A DNA stretch of 24,219 bases from CAYYMD01 sp964480425 (GCA_964480425.1 CAYZPY010000022.1:1-24219); one strand, 5' to 3'; positions 1-7,758 are shown, counted from the first letter of the stretch. Numbers and translations are program-made. The notes: a model not told the origin generated them from the sequence alone.

Positions 1-698
1 AACCTGCCGCCGCCGTTCTCGGCCAGTACGTTGAGACTAACCGGCGCGGTCGAGGCGCCCTGTTGCAGTTGCCCAGTCAGGGTCAGCCGGCGCAGTTCAC
101 CCGGCGGGTCGGTCAGCAGTTCGACATCCTCAATATTCACTCGCAGCGGGCCGGACTCGCCCGTGGGATTCGCCCGGTCGCCATTCAGGGCAGCCAGGTC
201 GACCCACACGGTGGCGCCGTTGACGCTGACTCTCCGGGGCTTGACGTCGAACTCGAGATCTTTCAGTGCCGACACGTTGACGCTTCCGTCCGGCCTGACG
301 TTAATCCACATACGAGGCCGCTCTATCTCCATCCATCCGATGCTTTTTTTGAAGATCATCTCCAGCGGCGAAAACGGCATGCGGATTTTCTCTACGCGGA
401 CCATTTGCCCCGGGTCAAATCCCATCGGCGAATTGATCCGCAAATCGTGCAGCACCACGCCGTCGGTCCAACCGATTGAAACTTTTCCTATCCGGACCTC
501 CGTTTGCATCTGCCGCGACATAACGTCCGCCAGGTAGTTGCGGACGTAGCCCACAGGCGCCCACAGGGGCGTGGTGACGTAGGCCGACAGCAGCAGCATC
601 GCGACGATAATCCCTCCGCGGAGGATGCGCTGGCGCCATCGGCGCCGGGGGCAGGGTGTCTTTTTCCCGCCGAAAATAAATCGTCTCATCCTTGTCAT
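1..698 (-). CDS. AsmA-like inner-membrane protein, N-terminal part (truncated by window edge)
   Basis: The reading frame starts at the ATG at 698-696 and stays open to base 1, so only the first 232 codons are visible. A GAGG Shine-Dalgarno lies 4 bases before the ATG. The start is 6 bases past the upstream ychF stop, which implies translational coupling. The product has a basic N-terminus, one hydrophobic segment near residues 28-46, then 'VRIGKVSIGWTDGVVLHDLRI'-type sequence, repeated short beta-strand segments and 'MEIERPRMWINVRPDGSVN'. This is the usual opening of AsmA/TamB/YdbH-type proteins, which are anchored in the inner membrane and extend a long beta-rich groove through the periplasm. 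In characterised members that groove is linked to phospholipid transport or envelope assembly. The fold assignment comes from pattern recognition and the exact subfamily is unknown. The remainder lies outside the window. Confidence 0.7.
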   Translation of the reverse strand, partial: MTRMRRFIFGGKKTPCPRRRWRQRILRGGIIVAMLLLSAYVTTPLWAPVGYVRNYLADVMSRQMQTEVRIGKVSIGWTDGVVLHDLRINSPMGFDPGQMVRVEKIRMPFSPLEMIFKKSIGWMEIERPRMWINVRPDGSVNVSALKDLEFDVKPRRVSVNGATVWVDLAALNGDRANPTGESGPLRVNIEDVELLTDPPGELRRLTLTGQLQQGASTAPVSLNVLAENGGGR

Positions 699-704
699 CG
701 TGCC

Positions 705-1778
705 TCAGACGTTGAACCGGAAGTAAATAACGTCTCCGTCCTGAATAGCGTAGTTTTTTCCTTCGAGGCGGAGTTTTCCGCGGGCACGGGCGGATTTTAC
801 GTCGCCTGCGGCGCGGAGGTCGTCGAAGGAGACTGTCTCTGCACGAATGAATCCGCGCGCGATGTCCGAATGAATCTCTCCGGCCGCCGTCAGCGCATCG
901 GTTCCGGCAGGAACTGTCCACGCGCGGCATTCGTTTGGATTATACGTGAAAAAGCTTATCAGGTTCATCCGCCTGTAACACGCCCGGATGAGCACCTCAG
1001 AAGCCAGGGACTCCAGGCCCAGGTCCTTGAGGAAGTCGCCCCGCTCATTCTCGGGCAGTTCGGATATTTCCTCTTCGATCCTGGCCGAGAGGCGTACCTG
1101 CTCCACTCCTTCCGGCGGTTCGCACCATGGCGGGTTCGACAGGTCATCCTCCGAGCAGTTCAGCACGGCGATAAATGGTTTTTGCGTCAGGAAGGCGAAA
1201 CTCCTTACCAGCACCGCCTCCGATTCGCCTGATAACGCCTCGGTAAGCGGCTTTTCCTCCTGGAGCGTTTGCGCCAGGCGGTTCATCAGCTCCAACTCGC
1301 GCTTCTGCTCGTCCCTCTTTGAGGTCGGCTTTTTGAGCGACGCGTCCAGCCGCTCTATCCGGTTGGTTACCTGCTCAAGGTCGGCGAACGTCAGTTCCGC
1401 CAGCAGTTCTTCCAGGTCGCCGCGCGGATCTATCCTGTTGCGGTACGGTGGTATGGAGGGGTCCTGGAATTCCCTGACCACGAGCGCCAGCATGTCGCTG
1501 TTTCGCAAGGCCGGCCAGTGCGCCTTGGCGCGCGTCCGCCCGTGCTGGTCGGACAGGTCAAACCCGGGCAGGTCCAGCAGCTCCACTTCGGCATGTATCG
1601 TGTTTTTGGGATTCACCAGCCCCGCCAGCCAGTCAAGCCGTTCGTCGGGCACTTTCACCACGGCCAGATGCGGCTTGTCCGGGCGCGACAGGTCTACGTC
1701 GCACCCGCTGGATACGGCAACGGCCTGAAACAGCGTACTCTTGCCCGAAAGCGGCGGGCCTGCAAATGCAACACGCAT
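705..1778 (-). CDS. ychF: YchF-type Obg-family P-loop NTPase with C-terminal TGS domain
   Basis: The product is 357 residues, close to the usual ~363 for YchF. The P-loop is GPPLSGKST (residues 7-15), divergent from the typical GxPNVGKS. The switch II motif reads DLPGF. The base-specificity motif reads NCSE rather than NKxD, in keeping with YchF proteins, which prefer ATP over GTP. A helical region (about 130-180) is followed by a C-terminal TGS domain containing FFTYNPNECRAWTV and ending YAIQDGDVIYFRFNV. Family members bind ribosomes and have been linked to stress and redox responses in the cytoplasm. The ATG at 1778 has an AGGGA Shine-Dalgarno about 8 bases upstream. The gene is followed after 6 bases by the AsmA-like gene. 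The P-loop divergence suggests a lineage-specific paralogue rather than the most conserved form. Confidence 0.85.
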   Translation of the reverse strand: MRVAFAGPPLSGKSTLFQAVAVSSGCDVDLSRPDKPHLAVVKVPDERLDWLAGLVNPKNTIHAEVELLDLPGFDLSDQHGRTRAKAHWPALRNSDMLALVVREFQDPSIPPYRNRIDPRGDLEELLAELTFADLEQVTNRIERLDASLKKPTSKRDEQKRELELMNRLAQTLQEEKPLTEALSGESEAVLVRSFAFLTQKPFIAVLNCSEDDLSNPPWCEPPEGVEQVRLSARIEEEISELPENERGDFLKDLGLESLASEVLIRACYRRMNLISFFTYNPNECRAWTVPAGTDALTAAGEIHSDIARGFIRAETVSFDDLRAAGDVKSARARGKLRLEGKNYAIQDGDVIYFRFNV

Positions 1779-2034
1779 ATGGACTATCCCTGTCTGTCAG
1801 TAAACGATATCAACCATCTTCCCACGACGACCGCGGCAAGTCCAGTATCCTTCGCCGGGCGGATTCTCGCGCGGGGTGGAAAATCATTCTTTACAAACCG
1901 ACGCGTCCTGATACCATTATCCAATTCGTTTGCAACAGGATGTAATCGGCCGACTTTTCTCGGCATATTCGGCATCTAAAGCGTTCAGGCATTTTGGGCA
2001 TTTATCGCAGTCGGACATTTACAGGAGACAAAAA

Positions 2035-2811
2035 ATGGAGATGGAAATTTACCCGTCATACGAGCAGATGAGCGCAGCGGCCGCCAAGGTTATCGCCGAG
2101 GTCGTCAGGTCAAAGCCCGACGCCGTACTCGGCCTGGCCACCGGCTCCACGCCCGTAGGCGTGTACAAGGAACTTATCCGCATGCACAACGAGGATGGGC
2201 TCGATTTTTCGAAAATCGTGACGTTCAACCTCGACGAGTACGTCAGACTCGACGGGGACCACCGGCAAAGTTACCGCTACTTCATGGATTCCAACCTGTT
2301 CGATCACGTCAACGTCGATAAAAAGAACACGCACGTCCCCTCGGGCACGGCCGACAACTACGACGAGTATTGCCGCCAGTACGAGCGGCGCATCGCCGAC
2401 GCCGGCGGGATAGACATACAGGTGCTCGGCATCGGCTCCGACGGGCACATCGCCTTTAACGAGCCGGGGACCTCGCTTGCCAGCAGGACCCACATAACCA
2501 CGCTGACCGAACAGACAATAAAAGACAACGCCCGCTTCTTCGACAGCGAAAAGGACGTGCCCCGCTACGCCATAACCATGGGCGTGGGCACGATAATGGA
2601 GGCCCGCAAAACGGTCCTCCTTGCCAATGGCAAGGGCAAGGTCGATGCGGTCGCCGCGGCGGCGGAAGGTCCCGTCAGTTGCATGTGCACCGCAAGCGCA
2701 CTTCAGATGCATCCCGACGCCATGTTCTTTATCGACGAAGAGGCCTCGGCGGGCCTGAAACTCAAGGACTACTACCTCTGGACACAGAACAACAAGTTCG
2801 AGAATCGTTGA
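2035..2811 (+). CDS. nagB: Glucosamine-6-phosphate deaminase
   Basis: NagB converts glucosamine-6-phosphate to fructose-6-phosphate and ammonia, feeding amino sugars into glycolysis in the cytoplasm. The start at 2035 is chosen because AGGAG lies 7 bases upstream and the protein then aligns from its first residues (MEMEIYPSYEQM). The frame is open further upstream, but those residues do not look like NagB. At 258 residues it is near the normal ~260. Visible motifs are LATGSTPVGVY (phosphate loop, residues 34-44), NLDEY (catalytic Asp67), and GSDGHIAFNEPG with Asp136, His138 and Glu143 of the catalytic set, plus SRTHITTLTEQTIKDNARFF. The TGA stop lies inside the first octamer of an intergenic inverted repeat, so the repeat supplies the stop codon. 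The next gene is a DUF4954 protein in the same direction. Confidence 0.95.
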   Translation: MEMEIYPSYEQMSAAAAKVIAEVVRSKPDAVLGLATGSTPVGVYKELIRMHNEDGLDFSKIVTFNLDEYVRLDGDHRQSYRYFMDSNLFDHVNVDKKNTHVPSGTADNYDEYCRQYERRIADAGGIDIQVLGIGSDGHIAFNEPGTSLASRTHITTLTEQTIKDNARFFDSEKDVPRYAITMGVGTIMEARKTVLLANGKGKVDAVAAAAEGPVSCMCTASALQMHPDAMFFIDEEASAGLKLKDYYLWTQNNKFENR

Positions 2812-2914
2812 TTAGTAAATTCGTTGATTCGTTGACCAGTTCGAGTACTTTTGCCTGTGGAGGCAGCAACTCTTATTAATCAACGAGTCAACCAGTGAAC
2901 TAATCAACTAACTG
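2807..2914. repeat. Octamer-based inverted repeat, copy 1
   Basis: The left arm reads as successive octamers GTTGATTA, GTAAATTC, GTTGATTC, GTTGACCA. The right arm, read on the other strand, gives GTTGATTA, GTTCACTG, GTTGACTC, GTTGATTA. The arms can pair imperfectly around a small perfect hairpin, TGCCT-GTGG-AGGCA. The left arm begins inside the nagB stop codon and the right arm ends just before the ribosome-binding site of the next gene. Confidence 0.75.
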
Positions 2915-2930
2915 ATAAAGGATAGATGAA

Positions 2931-5138
2931 ATGGACGAACTGGCGATGTTACCCTCGGAGGCGGTCGGGTACGGATTCATACCCGAGCAGTACCTTCCAC
3001 CCGACAAGGATGAATTTTACATCCGGGACGAACAGTCCCTCCGCCCCTCCGACGGTTGGCGGAACCTCAAGGCGGGCGAAATCGAGGCACTGGTGAAGAA
3101 CGGGAACACCGCCAGAAAGTGGGACAGCATCCTGGTCACCGAGCAGTTCACCCCCCACTCGATAAAGAACTGCGAATTTTACGGACTGGTCCGCATCGGC
3201 CGACTGGAGGACAAGTTTTTTCGGCACCACGACCTTGACGTGCCCGTGGGCATAACCAACAGCCGTATTATCTCCTGCGACATAGGCGACGACGTGGGCA
3301 TACACAACGTGCGCTACCTTGCCCACTACATCATCGGCAACAACGTCGTGCTGCTGAACATCGACGAGATGCACACCACCAATTACGCCAAGTTCGGCAA
3401 CGGCATCGTCAAGGAAGGCGAGGACGAGGACGTGCGGGTTTGGATGGAGGTCATAAACGAGGCCGGGGGTCGCGGCATTATGCCCTTCGACGGGATGACC
3501 TGCGGCGACGCGTACCTGTGGGCGAAGTATCGCCAGGACACCGCACTGATGGACCGCCTGGGGCAGATCACCCAGAAGCAGTTCGACCCGCGCCGGGGAT
3601 TCTACGGAACCGTGGGCGACAGGTGCGTAATCAAAAACAGCCGCATCATCAAGGACGTGAAGATAGGCCAGTGCGCTTACATTAAAGGCGCCAACAAGCT
3701 CAAGAACCTGACCATAAACTCCAGCGCCGAGGAGCCCTCGCAGATCGGCGAGGGCGTGGAACTTGTCAACGGAATAATCGCCCACGGTTGCCACGTGTTC
3801 TACGGATGCAAGGGCGTCCGCTTCGTAATGGGCGAGCGGAGCAATCTCAAGTACGGCGCGCGGCTGATCCACTCGTACCTGGGCGACAATTCGACCATCT
3901 CCTGCTGCGAGGTGTTGAACGACCTGATTTTCCCCGCCCACGAGCAGCATCACAACAACTCGTTCCTCATCGCCGCGCTTGTCAAGGGGCAAAGCAACAT
4001 CGCCGCCTGCGCCACGCTCGGTTCGAACCATAACAGCCGGGCGCCGGACGGGGAGATCGAGGCCGGTCGGGGATTCTGGCCCGGTCTGTGCGTCTCGGTG
4101 AAGCATTTCTGCAAGTTCGCCTCGTTCGCCCTGCTGGCCAAGGGCGACTACCCGTCCGAACTCAACGTTCCCCTGCCGTTCTGCCTGATTAACAACGACG
4201 TGACCGGCGACTGCCTGCAACTGATGCCCGCCTACTGGTGGATGTACAACATGTACGCCCTGGCGCGCAATACGTGGAAGTTCAACTCCCGCGACAAACG
4301 GCAACTGAAGGTGCAGAACATCGAGTTCGACTCGCTGGCGCCCGACACGGTCGAGGAGATATTCTCCGCCATGGGCCTGCTGCGGCGGTGGACGGCAAAG
4401 GCGCACCTGCGGGCCAAGGGACAGAATCCCGACGACAAAGAATCCGGCGAACTGGACGCACTAGGCGGCGAACTGATGGAAGGTCCCGCCGAAAAGGTGG
4501 ACGCCCTGGAGATCCTGGGCGAGAACGTCGAGCATTCGTCTCGAAAGACCGTCGTCCTCAAGGCGCACCAGGGTTATCACGCCTACCGGCAGATGCTCCA
4601 CTATTACGCCGTCAAGAACCTGCTGGCGTACATGGAGGAAAATTCCGACGCGAACTTCCAGGCCATTTGCGAGCGGCTTGGCGGGCAGGACAGAATGACC
4701 GACTGGGTGAACCTTGGCGGGCAGTTGATACCCGCCGGCGACGTGGAGCAGTTAAAGACCGACATAAAGGACGGGAAACTGGACTCATGGGACGACATCC
4801 ACCGTCGTTGCGACGAGTTACACGAAAAATACACACTGGCTAAACGCCGCCACGCCTTTGCGACGCTGGTGGATTTGATAGGCCTGGACACCCTGACAGC
4901 CGATGTATGGAACGCCGCGCTGCACGAGGCCATCGAGATCCAAAAGTACATCAGGGAACAGACTTACCTGACACGCAAGAAGGATTTCGAAAATCCGTTC
5001 CGGCAGACAACCTTCGCCGACGAGGCGGAGATGCAGGCCGTCATTGGAACCATCGAGGATAACTCGTTCGTCAAACAGGTCCGCAGCGAAACCGAGCAGT
5101 TCGAGAATCTCGTTGTCGAGGTCAAAAAGAGAGAATAG
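2931..5138 (+). CDS. DUF4954-family left-handed beta-helix (hexapeptide-repeat) protein
   Basis: I recognise this 735-residue protein as the uncharacterised DUF4954 family, about 650-700 residues in Bacteroidota and spirochaetes. Residues about 75-400 carry runs of hexapeptide-like turns (IGDDVGIHNVRYLAHYIIGN, IKNSRIIKDVKIGQCAYIKG, IGEGVELVNGIIAHGCHVFY) typical of left-handed beta-helix acyltransferases and sugar-nucleotide enzymes. A conserved block around 335-430 includes AHEQHHNNSF, LGSNHNSRAPDGE, FWPGLCVSVKH and YPSELNVPLPF, whose His and Asn residues could form an active or metal site. The C-terminal ~300 residues look helical. The ATG at 2931 has AAGGA 8 bases upstream. Its position directly after nagB suggests a role in amino-sugar or sugar-phosphate metabolism, which is inference. 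The reaction is unknown. Confidence 0.8.
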   Translation: MDELAMLPSEAVGYGFIPEQYLPPDKDEFYIRDEQSLRPSDGWRNLKAGEIEALVKNGNTARKWDSILVTEQFTPHSIKNCEFYGLVRIGRLEDKFFRHHDLDVPVGITNSRIISCDIGDDVGIHNVRYLAHYIIGNNVVLLNIDEMHTTNYAKFGNGIVKEGEDEDVRVWMEVINEAGGRGIMPFDGMTCGDAYLWAKYRQDTALMDRLGQITQKQFDPRRGFYGTVGDRCVIKNSRIIKDVKIGQCAYIKGANKLKNLTINSSAEEPSQIGEGVELVNGIIAHGCHVFYGCKGVRFVMGERSNLKYGARLIHSYLGDNSTISCCEVLNDLIFPAHEQHHNNSFLIAALVKGQSNIAACATLGSNHNSRAPDGEIEAGRGFWPGLCVSVKHFCKFASFALLAKGDYPSELNVPLPFCLINNDVTGDCLQLMPAYWWMYNMYALARNTWKFNSRDKRQLKVQNIEFDSLAPDTVEEIFSAMGLLRRWTAKAHLRAKGQNPDDKESGELDALGGELMEGPAEKVDALEILGENVEHSSRKTVVLKAHQGYHAYRQMLHYYAVKNLLAYMEENSDANFQAICERLGGQDRMTDWVNLGGQLIPAGDVEQLKTDIKDGKLDSWDDIHRRCDELHEKYTLAKRRHAFATLVDLIGLDTLTADVWNAALHEAIEIQKYIREQTYLTRKKDFENPFRQTTFADEAEMQAVIGTIEDNSFVKQVRSETEQFENLVVEVKKRE

Positions 5139-5207
5139 TTGATTAGTAGATTAGTAGATTCCTGTGCGCCAGAGGCAGGCAGGAGTCAACGAATTAACGA
5201 ATTTAAC
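5138..5207. repeat. Octamer-based inverted repeat, copy 2
   Basis: The left arm is GTTGATTA, GTAGATTA, GTAGATTC, CTG. The right arm, read on the minus strand, is GTTAAATTC, GTTAATTC, GTTGACTC, CTG. The loop holds CCTG/CAGG short pairings. The first G is the last base of the TAG stop of the DUF4954 gene. Confidence 0.7.
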
Positions 5208-5218
5208 ATACATTTCAT

Positions 5219-5247
5219 TTGACTTGACCGAGGGTGGAGGATAGATA
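5219..5247 (+). promoter_or_regulatory. Possible sigma70-type promoter for the RRM gene
   Basis: TTGACT (5219-5224) and TAGATA (5242-5247) are separated by exactly 17 bases. The -10 match is only 3 of 6, so this rests mainly on the -35 box and the spacing. It would give a leader of about 110 bases before the RRM gene at 5365, long enough for the post-transcriptional control common in cold-shock-type RNA-binding proteins. Confidence 0.3.
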
Positions 5248-5364
5248 ACCTGGCGTCCGGCGCGTGGTGCGTCGGTCTGCCTGGCCGCACAGAGCAGGTG
5301 AGAGTAATTTTAAATGCCCCATCCGTATTGACACTATGGGTGTGGAGCCGGAGTTGAAAATATC

Positions 5365-5613
5365 ATGAACATTTATGTCGGTAATATCCCCTTTAGTATA
5401 TCCGAGGAAGAGTTGCAGCAGTTATTCGCAGCCCACGGTAACGTCACCAGCGCCAAGATTATCACCGACCGCAACAGCGGGCGTTCCCGGGGATTCGGTT
5501 TCGTCGAGATGGGAGACGACGAAAAGGCCCTTGCCGCCATAGAAGCCCTTAACGGCTCGGAATCAGGCGGGCGAAAACTCGTGGTCAACAAGGCCCGACC
5601 CAAGACCCGATAA
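5365..5613 (+). CDS. Small RRM-domain RNA-binding protein
   Basis: An 82-residue protein that is a single RNA-recognition motif with almost nothing added. RNP2 is IYVGNI (residues 3-8) and RNP1 is RGFGFVEM (about 44-51). Between them lie helix 1 (SEEELQQLFAAHG) and the strand AKIITDRNSGRSRG. The aromatic residues that stack on RNA bases (Tyr4, and the two Phe of RNP1) are present. Such proteins bind single-stranded RNA in the cytoplasm and are common in Cyanobacteria, Planctomycetota and some Bacteroidota, often induced by cold or stress. The ATG at 5365 has GGAG 11 bases upstream. It stands alone in a 226-base upstream gap, so it is probably monocistronic. Confidence 0.93.
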   Translation: MNIYVGNIPFSISEEELQQLFAAHGNVTSAKIITDRNSGRSRGFGFVEMGDDEKALAAIEALNGSESGGRKLVVNKARPKTR

Positions 5614-5640
5614 TCCGCAAACTGCACCGACGGCGCAAAG

Positions 5641-5699
5641 GTTAACAAGTTAATCCTTATTGTTTATCGATCAACCCATTAACCAATCAACTACTTAAC
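5641..5699. repeat. Octamer-based inverted repeat, copy 3
   Basis: This is the clearest copy. The right arm read on the minus strand is four exact-period octamers: GTTAAGTA, GTTGATTG, GTTAATGG, GTTGATCG. The left arm begins GTTAACAA, GTTAATCC. The arms meet at the palindromic centre around ATCGAT. It sits 28 bases after the RRM stop codon. Confidence 0.75.
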
Positions 5700-5707
5700 T
5701 CACCAAT

Positions 5708-5746
5708 GAAGAGCGAGAAATCAAAACAAATTCATCTCTGCTCTTC
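5708..5746. other. Imperfect inverted repeat in the leader of the small ORF / radical SAM gene
   Basis: GAAGAGC (5708-5714) pairs with GCTCTTC (5740-5746), and inner bases extend the pairing imperfectly. No T-run follows on the plus strand, so it is not a typical terminator. It lies between the octamer repeat and the putative small ORF. The 345-base gap 5614-5958 otherwise holds only that repeat, the small ORF and a second hairpin. Confidence 0.4.
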
Positions 5747-5808
5747 ACAGGAAACAAGAGGCGGCCTGTGATAAAAGATCGTGAAAACCATCAAGCAAGA
5801 AGGTGGAC

Positions 5809-5892
5809 ATGTGCGGATGTAAGATGGTTCCAACCGCAACAGGCGCGGGCGCGACGGGGAATAATCGCAATAACGTTTTTGCCGGAAGTTAG
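5809..5892 (+). CDS. Putative 27-residue Cys-containing peptide (possible radical-SAM substrate)
   Basis: This short frame starts at the ATG at 5809, which has AAGGTGG ending 2 bases before it, and stops at TAG 5890-5892. The peptide opens MCGCKMVP, continues with a Thr/Ala/Gly stretch, then an Asn-rich part (NNRNN), and ends VFAGS. It lies 66 bases before a B12-binding radical SAM enzyme in the same direction, with a 7-bp hairpin in between, a layout seen in some peptide-modification loci. An overlapping frame (5768-5962) codes an Arg/Trp/Gln-rich sequence that does not look like a real protein. Nothing in the sequence proves translation, and no export or maturation protease gene is nearby. 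The annotation is tentative. Confidence 0.35.
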   Translation: MCGCKMVPTATGAGATGNNRNNVFAGS

Positions 5893-5910
5893 CCGGGGCA
5901 GTATAGCACA

Positions 5911-5931
5911 GCAGGAACGGTTCCTTCCTGC
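5911..5931 (+). other. Hairpin between the small ORF and the radical SAM gene
   Basis: GCAGGAA and TTCCTGC form a perfect 7-bp stem around a 7-base loop, CGGTTCC, followed by a G-run rather than a T-run. It could modulate read-through or mRNA stability between the two frames. Confidence 0.4.
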
Positions 5932-5958
5932 CTGGGGGGGCAAGCCGACAAGGAAATC

Positions 5959-7452
5959 ATGAAAGTATCGCTAATCTTTATACGAGACGAACGATTCTAC
6001 TCGCAGCCCTCGGCCAAATTTATGCGTCGACGAAAGAAGAACCCCTACCCGGGCGGCGGGAAGCATTACGTACTGGCGGCACCACCGCTGGGGATCATGT
6101 ACCTCTCGGCGGTTCTAAAGCGGGCCGGGCATCAGGTAGCCATGACGGACCAGTGTCATCCGCAATACACCAGCGGTCGCTTCCTGGAGTCTGTCAAAGA
6201 GCAACGTCCCGACATGATCGGCATCAGCTTCCTGAGCAACATGTGCTATCCAAACGCGCGGGCTCTGGCTGGGAAGGTGAAATCAGCGCTGCCTTCAACG
6301 ATGGTGGTCATGGGAGGCGTTTTCGCCACCATCAACGCGCGGAAGATCATGGAGACGGAGCAAAGCGTCGATGTTGTAGCCAGGGGAGAGGGCGAAGGCA
6401 TCATTCTGGACCTTGCCAATAGACCGGAGAATCTCGATGACATCACGGGCATAACCTTCAGGTCCGACAACGGCGAAGTTGTGGAAACCCCGAGTCGAAA
6501 GCGCATTGTCGATCTTGACGGCGTGCCCTTTCCCGACCGCCAGGGTCTGGATATCAACTACGTAGCGGCACTGCCTCTGGACGTTCCGGCGGTGATCTGG
6601 GACCGTCCGTACACGGCATTGCTCTCCTCGCGAGGATGCCCGTTCGAGTGCGTGTATTGCAATTGCCCGACCTTCAGTGGTCGCCGATACATCCAGCGCA
6701 CCGCCGAAAACGTGCTGAAGGAGCTGGACGAGGTCAGTAAACAGGGCTATGGCGCCTTCAGCTTTGTGGACGACAATTTCCTGCTGAAACCCGACCGGGC
6801 CGCGAAGATATGTAACGGCATGCGGGAGCGAGGGCACTCCTTCCGGTGGGCCTGTCAGGCAAGGCCGGAGTACAAAGTTTGCGAGTCTTTCGGGACGATG
6901 GCGTCAGTGGGATGCGACCTCATGATGTTCGGGATAGAGAGCGGCTCGCAGCGTGTCCTGGACAGATTGAACAAAGGGACGAGACTTGTGGATGTGGAGA
7001 AGGCGGTGATCAGAGCAAAGCGGGCGGGGATAGGTATCCGGCACGGCTTCTTCATCGTGGGGTCGCCCGGGGAGACGGCCGAGGAAGTGAAAGCAACCTT
7101 CAATCTGGCCAAGCGGCTGCCTATAAACAGCTTCGCCTTCAATTCGTTGACCGCCTTCAGAGGCACGCGCCTGTGGAGTGACGCCGTGGACAAGGGGTTG
7201 ATAAACGACGGGAAAGACTGGGACAAGATATTTCCGGCGCACGAGATTTATCCCGATGCTCTCGATTCCGAGGTGCTGTTCGCATTGAGGTCAAAACTTG
7301 CAAGACGCCTGATCGTACGGAAGATCACCGGGCATCCCTGGCAGGCGCTGAAGATCATACTGCGTTTTCTGAATTGTATGTCGGTGACAGATACATACAG
7401 TCTGCTGACTTCGTCCAAAAAAAGCCCACCTATACGCGGGAATAAGGAATAA
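5959..7452 (+). CDS. B12-binding-domain radical SAM protein
   Basis: A 497-residue class B-like radical SAM enzyme. Residues about 1-190 form a Rossmann-like cobalamin-binding domain (PPLGIMYLSAVLKRAGHQV, then GISFLSNM and VVMGGVFATIN). The radical SAM core follows, with the [4Fe-4S] cluster motif CPFECVYC (Cys227, Cys231, Cys234), DDNFLL, and the SAM-binding FGIESGSQRVLD. The C-terminal ~100 residues (SLTAFRGTRLW to the end) are family-variable. Members of this superfamily catalyse methylations, ring rearrangements or peptide and lipid modifications. The cobalamin domain lacks the DxHxxG signature, which is often absent in this group. The ATG at 5959 has AAGGA 4 bases upstream. The substrate cannot be read from sequence. 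The small Cys-containing ORF upstream is one candidate; hopanoid or cell-wall lipids are another possibility. Confidence 0.88.
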   Translation: MKVSLIFIRDERFYSQPSAKFMRRRKKNPYPGGGKHYVLAAPPLGIMYLSAVLKRAGHQVAMTDQCHPQYTSGRFLESVKEQRPDMIGISFLSNMCYPNARALAGKVKSALPSTMVVMGGVFATINARKIMETEQSVDVVARGEGEGIILDLANRPENLDDITGITFRSDNGEVVETPSRKRIVDLDGVPFPDRQGLDINYVAALPLDVPAVIWDRPYTALLSSRGCPFECVYCNCPTFSGRRYIQRTAENVLKELDEVSKQGYGAFSFVDDNFLLKPDRAAKICNGMRERGHSFRWACQARPEYKVCESFGTMASVGCDLMMFGIESGSQRVLDRLNKGTRLVDVEKAVIRAKRAGIGIRHGFFIVGSPGETAEEVKATFNLAKRLPINSFAFNSLTAFRGTRLWSDAVDKGLINDGKDWDKIFPAHEIYPDALDSEVLFALRSKLARRLIVRKITGHPWQALKIILRFLNCMSVTDTYSLLTSSKKSPPIRGNKE

Positions 7453-7677
7453 TGGGCCAAAAATGTCCTGTAGATAACCCTGATTCATTTGCGTATCCAC
7501 CAAGACGTTCACAGGATGGAACGATATTATCAACATAATGAGCCATCAATCGTTTTCCTGTTTTTAACGCAGCACGGTTGCAGCAGAATCGTCAATATGC
7601 AGCGCGCATAGGCACTGTCCGGCAACGTGTGGCAACGCCCGGTAATAAAACCTTGTGCGGCCGCGGCGAGCAAATCT
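7453..7677. other. Intergenic region with no recognisable gene
   Basis: No coding signal with a convincing start or protein-like composition is visible on either strand. The minus-strand frames here run antisense into the radical SAM gene and have no ribosome-binding site. Confidence 0.5.
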
Positions 7678-7700
7678 ACCCGCCTAAGCGTTTGGCGGGT
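7678..7700. other. Strong hairpin between radical SAM gene and tRNA terminator
   Basis: ACCCGCC (7678-7684) pairs with GGCGGGT (7694-7700), and inner AA/TT can also pair. It lacks a T-tract on the plus strand. It may help end transcription of the radical SAM gene or of the oppositely oriented tRNA. Confidence 0.4.
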
Positions 7701-7711
7701 TAGGAGATATA

Positions 7712-7749
7712 GCGCAAACCAAAGGCCCGCAGATAGTTATCCGCAGGCC
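7712..7749 (-). terminator. Rho-independent terminator of the tRNA-Gly gene
   Basis: Read on the minus strand, 7749-7724 forms an 11-bp stem (GGCCTGCGGAT with ATCTGCGGGCC, two G-T pairs) around an AACT loop. TTTGGTTT follows at once. It starts 10 bases after the mature tRNA 3' end. Confidence 0.75.
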
Positions 7750-7758
7750 TATACCGAA

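Noticed and set aside
504..1232. A 242-codon plus-strand frame
   Set aside because: It lies antisense to the AsmA-like and ychF genes and its composition is that of a GC-rich shadow frame.
2949..4406. A 485-codon minus-strand frame antisense to the DUF4954 gene
   Set aside because: It is rich in His, Val and Gly as expected from antisense of a high-GC gene, it matches no recognised family, and the plus-strand product has clear domain motifs.
5768..5962. A 64-codon frame upstream of the radical SAM gene
   Set aside because: Its composition (Arg, Gln, Trp) is not protein-like and it has no good ribosome-binding site. The overlapping 27-codon frame at 5809 has a better one.
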